Positions 52,199 through 60,824 of a stretch of 64,000 bases of DNA are shown in pieces (position 1 is the stretch's first letter; each line of letters begins with the position of its first letter). Made by a program: the position numbers and the translations under genes. The notes below the pieces were generated by a model. It ran no database searches. It worked only from the letters and a program-made list of their open reading frames with translations, and was not told the origin of the DNA. Origin of the DNA: Pseudomonadota bacterium (lineage in GTDB: Bacteria > Pseudomonadota > Gammaproteobacteria > Pseudomonadales > Azotimanducaceae); the NCBI GenBank assembly GCA_027624035.1, contig JAQBUI010000003.1:1-64000 (forward strand), written 5' to 3'.

Positions 52199-53759
52199 CT
52201 CCCGGGTCTCCCTGCTGCTGGTCTCTGGTCCGTTGTGGCAGGGCTTTGGCTGGTCCTGCGAAGCTCGTGAAGAAGTCCCTGCGGACGAGGTTTGCGGTGC
52301 ATCCCGGATTGATCGCGCCAGGGTCAGCATGCTCAAAAAACTCGGCCAGCAGGTCGGGTACACAGCCCTGGGTCATGACGCCGTGACCCACGCCAGCCAC
52401 GATGATGTGCTGCGAGTGGCCAAGGGTGGCGGCCGCTTCCCAGCCGTACCGGGGCGGGGTGATCGGGTCCAGCTTGCCCGACAGCAGCAGCGCGGGGACG
52501 TCCGAGGTCACCGGCTCGAAGTAATCCACCGGCACCGATCCCCTGGGCCAGAATCGGCAGATGGGTTCAAGGCTTTCAAAAATCTGGTTTTCGAAATCCC
52601 TGCTTGAGTTGGCAGAGGAAGTCCGGGTCATATCCTCTGCACAGAGTACCGACGCCATCATGCCGACACTCAGTGCCCCGGCTTCGTCTCCGTTCATGGT
52701 GAACGCCAGAGAGATCAGAGGATCGAAGTTGCCGTGATTCGCCTGTTCGATAGCGAGCGGCAGCAGGGATGACAGAGTTCGCTCATAAAGGACGTTACGA
52801 ATCAGCCGGTTGAACATTCGATGGTCCAGGGTACCGTCAACCCGCTCGCCAGTGCGCGGGTGCGTAAAGGTGACCTTGATAGTTGAGGTTGCGTGGCGCT
52901 GGACCAGAGCCCTGAAGTGTTCGCCAAGTCGTGGGAAGGCATTGGCACAATCGGGTTGGGCGCCGCAGTCTGCCAGCAGGGCGTCAAATGCCGCCTGGGC
53001 GTCGGTCGCGACGTTGGCCGGAATGTTCATGGAGAGCGGCACCACGCCATCGAGAACCATCGACCGAACGCTGTCCGGGTGACGGCGAACATAGACGAGG
53101 GCAGCGCGGGTGCCATAGGACCCGCCGAGAAGATTGATGCTGCGATAGCCAAGACGCTCCCGGACCTCATTGAGATCATCCATTGCGATCGGCGTTGTAT
53201 AGAACGCCGGGTTGGCATCAAGCCGCGAGAGGCAGGCGCGCATCTCGGCAATCTGTTTTTCCATGGCCTGCTCGACTGACATGTCGAAGTCGTCCAGCTC
53301 GAAAGTGGTGTCATCGATGCACATCAGCGAATTCGACTCCCCGGTGCCCCGCTGATCGACCAGCACCACATCACGTTCTCGCCTGAGCTTGTGCAGTACG
53401 CCGAACACCCAGGGCCCGGCCGATACAGCAGACTGCCCGGGGCCACCGGCAAGAAAGAAGATCGGGTCTGGCTTGACCACCGCGGTGGTAGCAGGCAGCA
53501 GCATGACGTTTAGATCGATCTGACGGCCTGACTGGGCGGCGCGATCTTCAAACACGGTGATCGTGCCGCAGAGGGCGTCCGCGACAATGGCCGTTACCCT
53601 TGGGTCGGCCGGTCTGGCGCACTGGTCCAGCAGCTGATAGTTCGGCTTGACCACCACGCTCGGGTCGACACCAAACTCGCATCCGGCGAGCAGGATAAGC
53701 AGCAGGCCGGCCATGACGCCCGGGATCAGTCTTGCCCGGGCCAGCCGCGCCACTGTCAT
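52191..53759 (-). CDS. lipoprotein alpha/beta hydrolase (tripeptidyl/proline aminopeptidase-like, TAP family)
   Basis: A 522-residue protein with a lipobox LAGC after a short signal sequence, implying a periplasmic lipoprotein. The alpha/beta-hydrolase core shows FLAGGPGQSAV, VVLVDQRGTGES, LLGGSYGTRAALVY (nucleophile Ser), LLLSGKLDPITP (Asp) and VAGVGHGVMTQGC (His). Paired Cys residues and the C-terminal TAP-like extension match secreted proline-iminopeptidase relatives. It is the first gene before natA-natB-like genes and overlaps the ATPase start, so export and peptide hydrolysis may be linked. Confidence 0.88.
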   Translation of the reverse strand: MTVARLARARLIPGVMAGLLLILLAGCEFGVDPSVVVKPNYQLLDQCARPADPRVTAIVADALCGTITVFEDRAAQSGRQIDLNVMLLPATTAVVKPDPIFFLAGGPGQSAVSAGPWVFGVLHKLRRERDVVLVDQRGTGESNSLMCIDDTTFELDDFDMSVEQAMEKQIAEMRACLSRLDANPAFYTTPIAMDDLNEVRERLGYRSINLLGGSYGTRAALVYVRRHPDSVRSMVLDGVVPLSMNIPANVATDAQAAFDALLADCGAQPDCANAFPRLGEHFRALVQRHATSTIKVTFTHPRTGERVDGTLDHRMFNRLIRNVLYERTLSSLLPLAIEQANHGNFDPLISLAFTMNGDEAGALSVGMMASVLCAEDMTRTSSANSSRDFENQIFESLEPICRFWPRGSVPVDYFEPVTSDVPALLLSGKLDPITPPRYGWEAAATLGHSQHIIVAGVGHGVMTQGCVPDLLAEFFEHADPGAINPGCTANLVRRDFFTSFAGPAKALPQRTRDQQQGDPGDD

Positions 53760-53796
53760 GGGGGTACTGACGCGACGATCTCCGTTACAACCTTCC

Positions 53797-54867
53797 CTAG
53801 GCGGCCAGGAAGCCCTGAATGCGGGCGGCCTCCTCACGCAGCATCTCCGGGGCACCCAGGAACTGCCGGTTGGCACCGATGCGTTTGAACCAGTAATGCA
53901 GGCCGACAAGATCCGTAAAGCCCATCCCGCCGTGAACCTCAGTTGCGGTCTTGGAGACCTGCTTGCCGACTTCCTGCACGTGGGCCTTGACCTGGCAGGC
54001 CATCAGGCGTTTCTCATCCGGTACATGGTCGAGTGCATGGCCCGCATACCAGACGAAGGACCGGCACGGCTCTATGGTGGAGGCCATGTCGGCACACATA
54101 TGCTTGACGGCCTGGAACGAGGCGATCACGCGATTGAACTGTTCCCGCTGTTTGGCATAGACGACAGACTGATCGCACATGGACTGGGCGGCGCCCAGGG
54201 TATCTGCAGCCTGCATCACCCAGGCGGTGTCGAGGACTTCTGTGAAAACGGCAGGATCATCGCTGATCAGTTCCGCGTCTGCACCCGAGTACACGAGCTG
54301 GCAGGTCGACCGGGTACGATCCACCGTGGCGAGATTGGTCCGTTCGATCTTGCTGTCATCCGCTGCAACCAGGTAGAGGCTGCGGTCTTCTGTGGCGACC
54401 AGGTAGTGATCGGCATCGCCGTCCAGGGCGAAGATGGACTTTCCCTTGATCTTGCCGTTCGTCACTGTGAACCCCGCGTCGGCTCGCCGCCCGATGGCTT
54501 CGCCAAAGGCTGCGCCGATGCGCGTCTCACCGCTCGCCAGGGCTCCGAGCAGATCATCGCGGCTGCCGGAACGCAGCAGTGCAACCGGCGCCATGATCGC
54601 AGAAGTCAGAAAAGGCACGGGGGTGACGTGATAACCGAGGCTTTCAGCGACGATGGCCGCATCGAGACTGCCCAGGCCGACTCCGCCATGATCTTCCGGG
54701 ATCAGCAGGCCTGGTATGCCAAGATCAGCGAGGCCCTGCCAGACTTCACTGTCTGCCACATCACCGGCTGTGACCTTGCGTACCCGGTCAAGGGGCACCT
54801 GTTCCGTCAGAAACCGATTGACGCTGTCCTGCAGCAGTGTCTGGTCCTGTGATAGTCCGAATTCCAT
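53797..54867 (-). CDS. acyl-CoA dehydrogenase family protein (short partner subunit)
   Basis: A 356-residue ACAD-fold protein. LGIPGLLIPEDHGGVGLGSLDAA at the N-terminus and AVKHMCADMASTIEPCRSF, TATEVHGGMGFTDLVGLHYW at the C-terminus are family motifs. The central beta-domain is divergent. It lies 9 bases after the 397-residue ACAD gene. Such unequal pairs form heterotetramers in steroid and related side-chain oxidation, with only one subunit supplying the catalytic base; that arrangement is inferred here. AGGAG lies before ATG 54867. Confidence 0.9.
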   Translation of the reverse strand: MEFGLSQDQTLLQDSVNRFLTEQVPLDRVRKVTAGDVADSEVWQGLADLGIPGLLIPEDHGGVGLGSLDAAIVAESLGYHVTPVPFLTSAIMAPVALLRSGSRDDLLGALASGETRIGAAFGEAIGRRADAGFTVTNGKIKGKSIFALDGDADHYLVATEDRSLYLVAADDSKIERTNLATVDRTRSTCQLVYSGADAELISDDPAVFTEVLDTAWVMQAADTLGAAQSMCDQSVVYAKQREQFNRVIASFQAVKHMCADMASTIEPCRSFVWYAGHALDHVPDEKRLMACQVKAHVQEVGKQVSKTATEVHGGMGFTDLVGLHYWFKRIGANRQFLGAPEMLREEAARIQGFLAA

Positions 54868-54876
54868 GGTTGTCTC

Positions 54877-56070
54877 CTACTGGGCTTTCACGACAGCTTT
54901 TGGTTCCCGGGGCATGCCGAGTCCACGCTCGCTGATGATGTTTCGCTGGATCTGGTTGGTGCCTCCGCCGATGATCAGGCCCAGGAAGTACATGTACTGG
55001 TACTGCCACGAGCCGCCGCCGCGGGTATACGGATTGCCGTGAAATGACAGGCCGATCTCGCCCATGATGTCGATGGCCAGGCCCTCGAGTTCGTGGCGAA
55101 GCTCGGTGCCGAGGAGCTTGACGATCATCCCGGAGATGCCGGCATCCTGATCCTTATTGATTCGGGAAGACAAAAGGCGCATGTCGTTAAAGCGCATGGC
55201 GAGCACCCGGCCCTGAATCTGCATCAGTCGTTCACGGTAGTGCGGGTTATCCATGAGGCGCTCGCCGTTGATCGTTTCCCGCTGCATCAGGTCGATCAAT
55301 CCGTTCAGCCGTGACTGGGCCGCATCCGGTGGAGCCAGTGACCCGCGTTCATAGCCAAGGATGGCGTTGGCGACCTGCCATCCTTCGCCGCGCTTGCCGA
55401 CGATCTGATCTTTCGGCACACGAACGTCGGTGAAGAACACTTCGTTGAAATTGGCATTCATCGTCATGTCTACCAGCGGGCGAATCTCAATGCCAGGGGT
55501 GTCCATCTTGAACAGCAGAAAGGAAATTCCCTGATGCTTTGGTGCATCGGGTTCGGTCCGGACCAGGCAGAAGATCCAGTCGGCAAGATGCGCGGTACTG
55601 GTCCATATCTTCTGGCCATTGATGACCCATTCATCACCGTCGAGTTCTGCGCGGGTGGTGAGGCTGGCAAGATCACTGCCGGCACCGGGCTCGGAATAAC
55701 CCTGACACCAGACCATCTCGCCGTGGATGGTGGGCCGGACAAATTGCTGCTTTTGTTCCTCGGTTCCCACTTCCAGCAGCACTGGCGTCAGCATGGAGAT
55801 GCCTTGCCCGCCAAGGCCGGTGTTCATTTGAACACGGCCGAATTCCTCGGCGATGATCCGGGATTTGATGATGTCCGGCTCGGCCCCGAAGCCACCGTAT
55901 TCTTTCGGAATGGTTCGCGCCGCGTAGCCGTGCTCGATCAGTTTCTTCTGCCAGCTGATGCCGTCGCTGGAACCTGCACCACCACCGGGCTGCTTGTCCT
56001 TGTTTGCCTCGACAAACTGACGTACTTCATTGCGAAAATCTTCGTATTCGCTGCCAAATGACAAGTCCAT
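54877..56070 (-). CDS. acyl-CoA dehydrogenase (long partner subunit)
   Basis: A 397-residue ACAD. YAARTIPKEYGGFGAEPD, GYSEPGAGSDLASLTTRAE, INGQKIWTSTAHLADW (FAD contact) and GGGTNQIQRNIISERGLGMPRE, the C-terminal FAD/arginine segment, are all present. It oxidises acyl-CoA to enoyl-CoA, passing electrons to ETF. A strong GGGAGG site precedes ATG 56070. It starts the operon with the 356-residue partner. Confidence 0.94.
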   Translation of the reverse strand: MDLSFGSEYEDFRNEVRQFVEANKDKQPGGGAGSSDGISWQKKLIEHGYAARTIPKEYGGFGAEPDIIKSRIIAEEFGRVQMNTGLGGQGISMLTPVLLEVGTEEQKQQFVRPTIHGEMVWCQGYSEPGAGSDLASLTTRAELDGDEWVINGQKIWTSTAHLADWIFCLVRTEPDAPKHQGISFLLFKMDTPGIEIRPLVDMTMNANFNEVFFTDVRVPKDQIVGKRGEGWQVANAILGYERGSLAPPDAAQSRLNGLIDLMQRETINGERLMDNPHYRERLMQIQGRVLAMRFNDMRLLSSRINKDQDAGISGMIVKLLGTELRHELEGLAIDIMGEIGLSFHGNPYTRGGGSWQYQYMYFLGLIIGGGTNQIQRNIISERGLGMPREPKAVVKAQ

Positions 56071-56160
56071 CTGGACCTCCCTCTGTTATTCGTTCGTACC
56101 CGCCTGTATCACGCCGGTGTCATGTCTGGATCAAGTGTGGGCTGTGATCTCGACCACGTT

Positions 56161-56245
56161 TTCACGGAAATTCCGGACCCTACTGTGCGAGTCCGGCATA
56201 CGTCCCGGCACGACCACGACGTGCCTGACACGGGCACGCTCATGG
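56161..56245. repeat. dispersed stem-loop repeat, copy D
   Basis: In the same orientation as copy C. CGTGCC (56220-56225), loop TGACACG and GGCACG (56233-56238) form the stem. The upstream part (TTCACGGAAATTCCGGACC) aligns with the reverse complement of copy B without gaps. It lies in the 276-base gap between the ACAD operon and the VOC gene, where I see nothing else. Confidence 0.8.
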
Positions 56246-56346
56246 CTTTCATGTAAGTGCTGGCCGCACGCTGTGACGTCCGAAAAAACTTCCCTTGCAT
56301 TCCGACCGCAAGGCTATCACAGCCGGGCGGTCGGAACACGACCCGT

Positions 56347-56733
56347 TCAGGCTTTGGGCGTCAATTGCACCAGCAGCCCGTTGGCAGACTTTGGATGGAT
56401 AAACACCTGCGGGCTTCCCACGCCGATCAGTTGAACGCCGTTCGCCTGCAGCTGTTTGACGGTGGCATCCAGGTCTTCCACTTCCATGGCGATGGTGTGG
56501 ATGCCCTCACCGCGTGAGGCGACCGCCTTGCCTACGGCGGAGTCGTCGCCCGTCGGGGCGACCACTTCAATGAAGCCACCATTGGCAAGGTTGAAGAACG
56601 CCTGTTTGATGCCGAGTTCGTCGGACTCGGCGGTCCGGTCCAGGGTAAGGCCGAACTTGTCGCGCCAGGTTTTAAGGCCCTCGTCGAAATCCTTGACCCG
56701 TACGACCACATGATGAACGCCAGAGAAAGACAT
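56347..56733 (-). CDS. VOC protein, methylmalonyl-CoA epimerase-like
   Basis: A 128-residue glyoxalase-fold protein: GVHHVVVRVKDFDEGLKTW, NGGFIEVVAPTG and GIHTIAMEVEDLDATVKQL, then PQVFIHPKSANGLLVQL, with His and Glu at metal-ligand positions as in methylmalonyl-CoA epimerases. The activity is not certain. It follows the acyl-CoA dehydrogenase genes in orientation but is separated by 276 bases with a repeat. AGGAG precedes ATG 56733. Confidence 0.82.
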   Translation of the reverse strand: MSFSGVHHVVVRVKDFDEGLKTWRDKFGLTLDRTAESDELGIKQAFFNLANGGFIEVVAPTGDDSAVGKAVASRGEGIHTIAMEVEDLDATVKQLQANGVQLIGVGSPQVFIHPKSANGLLVQLTPKA

Positions 56734-56852
56734 GGCTAGCTCCTGATTGATTGCTGGGAGAGTGAATATAGCGAGTTAGGCCGGTGGCGTCACGGCACAC
56801 TTTCGTACTATGAGCCATCCTTGAACCTGACGTGCCGTGCACTGCATTTCCG

Positions 56853-57179
56853 CTAACGCTTGCGGAGCTTATCCATTCGGACTGCGCTCGTGATCTCCAG
56901 CGCCTGGATTCTGGTGAGGAGCCGGTGTTTGCGCGCCTTGTCAGGTTCCTCTTCGAGTGCCCGTTTGAGGTTCGCCAATTCCTTGCGAGTGTGGACTTCC
57001 CGGGGACTGTAGCCGGCATTCTTGAGAACGGAATAAGACATGCGCAGGTGTTCAGGTGTCTTCTGCCACTCGGAAAGGTCCAGTGGCTTGCCCTTGTTCG
57101 GGAGATTGTCGAAGTCACCACGCTTGATGGCATCACGGATCTGGGCTTCGACGGCATCGTAGATTTTTTGGATGGCCAT
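56853..57179 (-). CDS. DUF1992 (DnaJC28-like conserved region) protein
   Basis: A 108-residue, highly charged alpha-helical protein. IYDAVEAQIRDAIKRGDFDN, LPNKGKPLDLSEW and GYSPREVHTRKELANLKRAL are the hallmarks of DUF1992. Function unknown. It is divergent from the peroxiredoxin gene across 107 bases. Confidence 0.93.
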   Translation of the reverse strand: MAIQKIYDAVEAQIRDAIKRGDFDNLPNKGKPLDLSEWQKTPEHLRMSYSVLKNAGYSPREVHTRKELANLKRALEEEPDKARKHRLLTRIQALEITSAVRMDKLRKR

Positions 57180-57286
57180 GGGCTGATTTTAGACCAAATC
57201 CGGGGAATCCGCTTCACAAATGGGACGCATTCATAGAGACTTGCGGCTCGGATATCCCTGAATCGAACCAGAATAGGAGAGCTACC

Positions 57287-57766
57287 ATGGCCTTACAAGT
57301 AGGCGACAAAATTCCAAGCGTAACCCTGAAGACCATGGGTGCGAAGGGCCCCCGGGACATTACCACGGACGAGATCTTCTCCGGCAAGAAGGTGGTGCTG
57401 TTTGCGGTTCCAGGTGCCTTTACGCCCACCTGCAGTGCCGCCCACCTGCCGAGCTTCGTCGTCAATGCGGACAAGCTCAAGGCAAAGGGTGTTGATAGCA
57501 TCGTCTGTACTTCTGTCAATGACGCCTTCGTGATGGACGCCTGGGGCAAGGATCGCAACGCGGAGGAACTCCTGATGGTGGGTGATGGCAATGGCGATTT
57601 CGCCACCGCCATGGGCCTGACGATGGACGGCAGCGGCTTCGGGCTGGGCAAGCGCTCCGTGCGTTATGCCCTCGTGGCCGAAGACGGCAAGATCACTGCC
57701 CTCAATGTTGAGAAGGGTGGCGCCTACGAAGTCAGCTCCGCTGAGAAGATTCTCGAAGCGCTCTAG
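57287..57766 (+). CDS. peroxiredoxin, Prx5/1-Cys type
   Basis: A 159-residue thioredoxin-fold peroxidase. VVLFAVPGAFTPTCSAAHLP contains the peroxidatic Cys in PGAFTPTCS. Arg lies in GKRSVRYALV. It reduces hydroperoxides with glutathione or thioredoxin partners in the cytoplasm. GGAGAGC precedes ATG 57287. It is a second redoxin in the window besides the selenoprotein candidate. Confidence 0.96.
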   Translation: MALQVGDKIPSVTLKTMGAKGPRDITTDEIFSGKKVVLFAVPGAFTPTCSAAHLPSFVVNADKLKAKGVDSIVCTSVNDAFVMDAWGKDRNAEELLMVGDGNGDFATAMGLTMDGSGFGLGKRSVRYALVAEDGKITALNVEKGGAYEVSSAEKILEAL

Positions 57767-57800
57767 TCGTCAATCGTAGTCAATAGTACTCAATGAAACA

Positions 57801-57818
57801 CGGGGCCCTCGGGCCCCG
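57801..57818 (+). terminator. GC hairpin between the peroxiredoxin and EamA genes
   Basis: CGGGGCC, loop CTCGG-like and GGCCCCG form a strong GC stem ending 9 bases before the EamA ATG. No T-run follows, so it is not a canonical terminator. It may attenuate readthrough or block the ribosome site of the transporter. Confidence 0.45.
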
Positions 57819-57826
57819 GCCTCTAC

Positions 57827-58720
57827 ATGATTGAATCCTGGGTCGCGTGGACGCTGCTGGCCGCCACCATGCAGTCGGTCCGCACAGCAGGCCAGAAAGC
57901 GCTCAACCAGGATGTGTCCGCGCTGGCGGCGACGCTGGCGCGGTATTTGTTTGGCCTGCCTTTCGCGCTGATCTATCTCGCCCTGCTCTGGAATGATCGG
58001 CCATTTGTGGTCATAGAGCCCGGGCTCCATTTCTTCATGCCTGCAGTGGCTGCCTGCGCCCTGCAGATTGTGGCCACGATTCTGATGGTCAATCTGTTTA
58101 CGCTGCGCAATTTTGCCGTGGGCAGCACCTATATACGCAGTGAAATCCTGATGACGGCCCTGATCGGTGTGGTCGCATTTGGAGAGCTCATCTCGGGCTT
58201 GGGCTGGTGCGCGATCCTTCTATCCAGCCTGGGCCTGGTGCTGGTGTCCCTTCCTGCGGGCAAGCGTCTGGGCAGCCTGTGGAACCGAGCCGCCGCCTAT
58301 GGCCTCGCGGCCGGGCTTGCCTTCTCGCTCTGTTCACTTTTTATCCGCTACGCGAGCCTGTCACTGGGGCTGAGCGACCCTGTTCTGGCGGCCGCGTTTA
58401 CCCTCGCGTTCATGGTGACAGTGCAGATGCTGATGAGCCTTGCCTGGGTATGCCTGCGGGATGCCCGGGAACTCGTGACGTTGTTTCGCAAGTGGCGGGT
58501 GGGTCTGTTTATCGGCATCACCAGCGTGCTGGGGTCGGCGGGCTGGTTTACAGCGTTCACCCTGGAGAATGCGGCGTACGTCAAGACACTGGGGCAGGTG
58601 GAATTCCTGGTCATGCTGACGATCTCGGTATTTTATTTCAAAGAGCGACCGGGTCTGAACGAGTGGCTGGGTATGTTGCTGCTGGTGACCGGCGTGGTCC
58701 TGTTGCTCGTTGTCCACTGA
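57827..58720 (+). CDS. EamA/DMT-superfamily membrane transporter
   Basis: A 297-residue protein with about ten transmembrane helices in two repeats of five. LFTLRNFAVGSTYIRSEIL and the second-half VEFLVMLTISVFYFKERPGL are EamA-like. The substrate is unknown. It lies 60 bases after the peroxiredoxin gene and may be a separate unit because a GC hairpin separates the two. Confidence 0.9.
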   Translation: MIESWVAWTLLAATMQSVRTAGQKALNQDVSALAATLARYLFGLPFALIYLALLWNDRPFVVIEPGLHFFMPAVAACALQIVATILMVNLFTLRNFAVGSTYIRSEILMTALIGVVAFGELISGLGWCAILLSSLGLVLVSLPAGKRLGSLWNRAAAYGLAAGLAFSLCSLFIRYASLSLGLSDPVLAAAFTLAFMVTVQMLMSLAWVCLRDARELVTLFRKWRVGLFIGITSVLGSAGWFTAFTLENAAYVKTLGQVEFLVMLTISVFYFKERPGLNEWLGMLLLVTGVVLLLVVH

Positions 58721-58752
58721 TCGATGCTTTGCCCTGGAAATTGACCGGGGCT

Positions 58753-59190
58753 TTATCCCCGGGAAGCTGCAAGCGGATTTTCGTGGGATAGGCCCGTAAA
58801 CCGTTGGAAGTCGTAGTCAGCGGAATAGATGGTGGCACCAAGCTCCATGGCCAGAGTCGCGAGCAAGGTATCCGAAGTGAGATTACCCGCGGTGCCGACC
58901 TGCAGTTGCAGGTTTCGAAAATTTGACCAGAGTTTCGGTCCATCGACGAGATGGACGTAGGGTTGGCTTAACCATTCATCTACATAGGTGATCGCAGCCT
59001 GTGGTGTCATGGGTCTGGTGAGAATGCCCGCCCTGGTCGTGATTCTGATGAATGCGTGAATGACGCTCCACGCCAGGCCAACTTCCTGAGTACCCGAGAG
59101 TGTATCTTCCCACCAGCGTCTCGACGCTTTATGGTATGGAGAGTCGCTGTTGACCGCGTAGATCAGCAGGTTGGCGTCGACCAGAATCAC
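58753..59190 (-). CDS. PIN-domain toxin, VapC-like
   Basis: A 145-residue PIN nuclease. MILVDANLLIYAVN (first Asp), the middle WSVIHAFIRITTR, TSDTLLATLAMELG (acidic residue) and TIYSADYDFQRFTGL (late Asp) provide the Mg-binding carboxylates. VapC toxins cleave tRNA or rRNA. It starts with GTG at 59190 in the overlap GTGA with the antitoxin stop. Confidence 0.93.
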   Translation of the reverse strand: MILVDANLLIYAVNSDSPYHKASRRWWEDTLSGTQEVGLAWSVIHAFIRITTRAGILTRPMTPQAAITYVDEWLSQPYVHLVDGPKLWSNFRNLQLQVGTAGNLTSDTLLATLAMELGATIYSADYDFQRFTGLSHENPLAASRG

Positions 59191-59450
59191 TTGCGCAGAT
59201 TCAATTTGAGAACGAGTTCCTCGTCTTCGATCTGGTCGGCAAGTTGCAGACTTTTTGAGAGATCATATCGGGGATCAGGTTCGCCCAGTGAGCTGGGCTT
59301 TAGCTTGTATTTCTTTGTCGGATAGGCAGGTACGGCAAGTCCCTTTCGCAGGGTTTCGTTGATCACCTGCTTATACGACTTGTCCGTTTGCCTGGCGATG
59401 TCCTTGAGTTGCCTGTCGAGGGCATCATCGATGGTTAATGTTGTTCGCAT
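59187..59450 (-). CDS. VapB-like antitoxin (ribbon-helix-helix)
   Basis: An 87-residue protein. RTTLTIDDALDRQLKDIAR at the N-terminus is a ribbon-helix-helix DNA-binding motif, and the C-terminal acidic tail (ADQIEDEELVLKL) would contact the toxin. It precedes and overlaps the PIN toxin gene by 4 bases, the usual antitoxin-toxin order with autoregulation by the complex. Confidence 0.9.
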   Translation of the reverse strand: MRTTLTIDDALDRQLKDIARQTDKSYKQVINETLRKGLAVPAYPTKKYKLKPSSLGEPDPRYDLSKSLQLADQIEDEELVLKLNLRK

Positions 59451-59563
59451 GGCATCCCCTCATGAGAGACATCATGGCATCAAATCTAAAGCATCAAAAC
59501 ATCACTCCAGTTTACAACCTGGCAGATGTAAATCCCGGGCCGGCAATCAACGGCATCCAGCCG

Positions 59564-60613
59564 TCAGGGCGCCTGCAAACGATAGGCCCTGGCGGCGGTG
59601 CCGCTGAATACCGCGGCCTTTTCCGTTTCTGATAGCCCCAACTGACTGGCAATTTTCTTGAAGAGATTCCACAGTGTCCGGTACGAGATACAGTCCTTGT
59701 CGACCGGGAAGTTGCTTTCAAACATGCAGCGCTCCGGCCCAAAGGCTTCCAGCGCGTACTGGTATCTTGGCAACAGAAGTTCGAGAAACCTGTCTGAACT
59801 CCATGGAGATTCCGTCTGGTGCATATGATATGGCGGCTCCCATTCACCAACACGCATCTGTGCACCGCCCAGTTTCATCACCGCATTGGGGCAGGCTGCG
59901 ACCGCATCAATGGCACTTTGCCATGCCTTGAGTTCATCGGCCCCGGCATCGGGATCAATTTTCCCGCCCAGGTGATTGACGATGACCGTCACGCCGGGGA
60001 ACTGATTGGCGAGGTCAGCCAGACGCGGCAGGCGAGTGAAGTCCGGAGACCAGTTGTCATAACTCAGATCATACTTTTCAAGCAACGCGAACCCGGCACG
60101 GAAGGTATCGTTCAGATCCGATGGGAAAGCACTGCGAATACCCCTGAAGTTTGGGCTTGCCTGCAGGTGTGCCGTGAGTACGGCCTCGACCCCGGCTCCC
60201 AGCCTGAGATCTGCAGTGGAGAAGATGCCCGTACAAAGCCTGGTGGGGCCATAGAGGCCTGAACGGCTCATGGCCGCGACACCGTTGACGAACTCAGTCT
60301 CACCAATGCAGCGCATTTCTTCCGGGCCGTCAGCCCGGTAGAAGGCACCGCACTGTGCAAACACCGTCTGCACGATGTTGTGGCCGCTGTCGGCGATGTC
60401 GCGGCTGATCTCTTCACACAGATAGACGGTCTGCCGAAAGCTCACCTGACTGTTGCGTCTCTGGTCCCACAGGTGATGATGGGGGTCGATGATGGGCAGG
60501 CCAGGTTCCAGAACCGGCTCGGGTGTTTCTTTTGCAATCCAGTTCTCTATGTCCTGATTTTCAACGATGCTCACGAACCTGTCCTCCGGGATCTGCTGAT
60601 CAATGGGTTCCAT
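59564..60613 (-). CDS. TIM-barrel amidohydrolase (amidohydrolase 2 family)
   Basis: A 349-residue protein. LPIIDPHHHLWD (metal His pair), VTVIVNHLGG (His), NFRGIRSAFPSD and FESNFPVDKDCISY (late Asp) are hallmarks of amidohydrolase-2 enzymes such as lactonases and decarboxylases. The substrate is unknown. I prefer ATG 60613; an open frame upstream lacks family similarity. Divergent from the ABC-F gene. Confidence 0.9.
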   Translation of the reverse strand: MEPIDQQIPEDRFVSIVENQDIENWIAKETPEPVLEPGLPIIDPHHHLWDQRRNSQVSFRQTVYLCEEISRDIADSGHNIVQTVFAQCGAFYRADGPEEMRCIGETEFVNGVAAMSRSGLYGPTRLCTGIFSTADLRLGAGVEAVLTAHLQASPNFRGIRSAFPSDLNDTFRAGFALLEKYDLSYDNWSPDFTRLPRLADLANQFPGVTVIVNHLGGKIDPDAGADELKAWQSAIDAVAACPNAVMKLGGAQMRVGEWEPPYHMHQTESPWSSDRFLELLLPRYQYALEAFGPERCMFESNFPVDKDCISYRTLWNLFKKIASQLGLSETEKAAVFSGTAARAYRLQAP

Positions 60614-60824
60614 TGCCACCCGTGGCTGGGTGTCAGTGCAGGGGACAATAAACCACATACACGGCCGTGATCAATGTGTTGATGAGCGCACTGATGGGTT
60701 ATCCTTGCACATCGCCACATCGAGGGTCTGAATCTACCCTCGACGCAGCGGCCCTGAATCTCTATAGTGCGCGTCCCAAAAGTAAAACCCCTCCGGCCCA
60801 CCCAATAACCGCAGGAAACGCTTC

